Source: Campylobacteraceae bacterium (GTDB lineage: Bacteria > Campylobacterota > Campylobacteria > Campylobacterales > Sulfurovaceae). From it: a stretch of 7,821 nt of DNA. Positions 6,499-7,821 of the stretch are shown here, piece after piece; positions within the stretch are counted from its first letter, which is position 1; every line of letters begins with the position of its first letter. The DNA is taken from positions 1-7,821 of the forward strand of contig JALVWV010000263.1 in NCBI GenBank assembly GCA_027023145.1, read 5' to 3'. Below the pieces are notes generated by a model. The model searched no databases and had not been told where the DNA came from. It saw only the letters and a program-made list of their open reading frames with translations. The position numbers and the translations under genes were made by a program.

Positions 6499-7059
6499 AT
6501 GCGTGTGCGGCGTGGATTTACTCTACTGGAGATGCTCATCTCCACCGCGTTGCTCTCTCTGGTACTTCTCGGTCTTTATGGCGCTCTTAATATGCAGCAG
6601 CGCTCTACCCGACACCTCTTCTCCTTTCTTACCAAAGCACTCGATGCTGATCGCGGTGTGTTGGTACTCTACCGGGACATTTTTCAGAGTGATGGAAACA
6701 TCACCCTCAAAAATGGCGAGTTTGACCGTCTCTGTCTCGAAAACACTAGCCACTCTCTCCACGGCCTCGCCTCCGCCAAAGTATGTTGGATCGTCGCCAA
6801 GGAGGATCATGCACTCCTGCGGATTGAAGGGAATGGCTTCCGCCTGCCGCTTCGACACAGCGATGGGGTGGAGATCGACAAGGTGATGGCACCGGTGGCG
6901 CTGTTTGATGTCCAAAAAGACAAAACCAAAGTACTTGTCGGTATCCAGCAGGTCAACCGCGACCCGTATGTGTTTGTCGTGCAGGGGATTGAGCCGCCAC
7001 CCAAGCCGGTCAAAAAGAAAAAAGATGATAAAAAGAAGGACAAAAGTAAAAAGACATAA
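6499..7059 (+). CDS. Prepilin-like minor pseudopilin, possibly GspJ-like, with a lysine-rich tail
   Basis: The 186-residue protein begins with a class III prepilin leader, MRVRRG, followed by FTLLEM. Cleavage would fall after Gly6, with Phe at +1 and the conserved Glu at +5 (Glu11). A hydrophobic helix to about residue 28 is both the membrane anchor and the pseudopilus core. The prepilin peptidase that would cut and methylate it is not in the window. The following helix (RDIFQSDGN) and strand-rich body are in the style of GspJ, but GspI or GspH cannot be excluded, so no symbol is given. The end is unusual: from residue 166 it is PPPKPVKKKKDDKKK and onward, almost entirely Lys, Asp and Pro, encoded by an A-rich stretch at 7011-7056. 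It starts one base after gspE and has only a weak upstream ribosome binding match (GATGGA), so its translation is probably coupled to gspE. Confidence 0.85.
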   Translation: MRVRRGFTLLEMLISTALLSLVLLGLYGALNMQQRSTRHLFSFLTKALDADRGVLVLYRDIFQSDGNITLKNGEFDRLCLENTSHSLHGLASAKVCWIVAKEDHALLRIEGNGFRLPLRHSDGVEIDKVMAPVALFDVQKDKTKVLVGIQQVNRDPYVFVVQGIEPPPKPVKKKKDDKKKDKSKKT

Positions 7060-7063
7060 AGGA
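7058..7063 (+). promoter_or_regulatory. Ribosome binding site of the HerA-type ATPase gene
   Basis: AAAGGA begins within the prepilin stop codon and lies 7 bases before the ATG at 7071. It supports that start and continued transcription from the secretion operon. Confidence 0.55.
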
Positions 7064-7070
7064 ATACACC

Positions 7071-7821
7071 ATGAAAGCAATTTACGAAAAAGCTGGTCTG
7101 TTTTATCTCGGCAAGGATGTGGATAAGAACACCTTTGAGCCCACCGATGTGCTGACCCTTCTTAAAAATAAAAACTTCACCACTCATGCTGCGATCATCG
7201 GAATGACCGGCAGCGGCAAGACAGGTCTTGGGATCGGGATCATCGAAGAGGCGGCCATCGATAATATCCCCAGCATCGTCATCGACCCCAAAGGGGACAT
7301 GGGTGACCTGTGCCTGACCGATCCAGAGTTCTCTGCTGAAACCTTCACGCCGTGGGTCGCAGATGAAGCCAGAGCCAAAGGAGAAGACCCTGCCGCGTAT
7401 GCGGCCAAAACGGCCACCATGTGGAAAGAGGGGATCGAAAGCTGGGATCAGGACGCCGAGCGGGTCGCCCGCTTCGCTGCGGTACCCAAAACGATCTACA
7501 CCCCCGGCAGTACCGCCGGAGTCCCGGTCAATCTTATGGGTTCCCTCGAAGTCCCTCCTGCTCCAATCATGGAGGATACGGACAACTTCACTTCCTACCT
7601 CAAAAGCACCGTCACCGGTCTCCTCTCGCTGCTGGGGATCGTCGCCGACCCTCTCGACTCCAAGGAATACATTCTCTTAGCCCAAATCATTACCCGCAGC
7701 TGGCAAGAGGGACGCGCACTCAGTCTCGCCGATCTTATCGCTGCGATCATCCAGCCTTCGTTTGAGACCATCGGTGTGCTGCCATTGGACAGCTTCTACC
7801 CCCAGAACGAACGGTTCAAAT
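7071..7821 (+). CDS. HerA/DUF87-type P-loop ATPase, N-terminal part (runs off the right edge)
   Basis: The frame stays open from the ATG at 7071 to the window end, giving 250 residues of a longer protein. It has a Walker A motif, GMTGSGKTG, at 44-52 (Lys50). A second strand, IVIDPKGDMGDL, at about 69-80 is characteristic of the HerA/FtsK-like ATPases that carry the DUF87 domain. TIYTPGSTAGVPVN and a GLLSLLGI helix follow. This resembles a widespread family of uncharacterised bacterial ATP-binding proteins with this same N-terminus. The catalytic Walker B and the arginine finger would lie beyond the edge. Relatives of HerA form hexamers that move DNA, but the function of this subfamily is not established. 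The gene starts 11 bases after the prepilin gene, so co-transcription is likely. Whether it takes part in secretion cannot be told from the sequence. Confidence 0.88.
   Translation, partial: MKAIYEKAGLFYLGKDVDKNTFEPTDVLTLLKNKNFTTHAAIIGMTGSGKTGLGIGIIEEAAIDNIPSIVIDPKGDMGDLCLTDPEFSAETFTPWVADEARAKGEDPAAYAAKTATMWKEGIESWDQDAERVARFAAVPKTIYTPGSTAGVPVNLMGSLEVPPAPIMEDTDNFTSYLKSTVTGLLSLLGIVADPLDSKEYILLAQIITRSWQEGRALSLADLIAAIIQPSFETIGVLPLDSFYPQNERFK

Noticed and set aside
7014..7070. Possible transcription terminator between the prepilin and ATPase genes
   Set aside because: The stretch is A-rich but has no GC-rich stem followed by a T-run on the + strand. The short gap carries a ribosome binding site instead.
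7363..7765. Two + strand open frames in other phases near the right end
   Set aside because: Both lie within the HerA-type ATPase frame starting at 7071, which has a clear P-loop motif. Their translations are Arg/Pro/Ser-rich, typical of shifted reading.

Overview
The window is almost entirely coding, all on the + strand. It holds most of a type II secretion (T2SS / Gsp) assembly operon followed by the start of a HerA-type ATPase gene. By eye the base composition is about half G+C. Protein style and gene arrangement fit a Campylobacterota-like bacterium of moderate G+C (the Sulfuricurvum, Sulfurovum or Nitratifractor kind). That placement is inference from general resemblance; no marker gene in the window proves it.

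Layout. Bases 1-380 hold the 3' end of an unrecognised gene. Then come gspL-like (361-1296), gspM-like (1293-1694), gspN-like (1688-2197), gspC (2181-3044), gspD secretin (3031-4986), gspE ATPase (4986-6497), a prepilin-like gene resembling gspJ or another minor pseudopilin (6499-7059), and a HerA/DUF87-type P-loop ATPase that runs off the right edge (from 7071). Neighbouring genes overlap by 20, 4, 7, 17, 14 and 1 bases, then are separated by 1 and 11 bases. This points to one transcript with translational coupling. No promoter, terminator, tRNA, mobile element or CRISPR is visible, and no stretch longer than about 11 bases lacks a gene.

How they would work together. GspD forms the outer-membrane secretin channel. 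GspC bridges it to the inner membrane through its HR domain and carries a PDZ domain. GspL and GspM form the inner-membrane platform that anchors the cytoplasmic ATPase GspE. GspN is an accessory membrane protein. The prepilin would be a minor subunit of the periplasmic pseudopilus. GspF, the major pseudopilin GspG and the prepilin peptidase are not in the window and must lie elsewhere if the machine is complete. The block order L-M-N-C-D-E-(J) differs from the textbook C-D-E-F-G-H-I-J-K-L-M-N order. The cargo is unknown. A relative of this machine in Campylobacter jejuni (the Cts system) serves DNA uptake, so secretion should not be assumed.

The least explained items are the truncated first gene, the lysine-rich tail of the prepilin, the short cytoplasmic part of the GspL-like protein, and the close placement of a HerA-family ATPase behind the secretion genes. 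I found no convincing evidence of a wholly new system.
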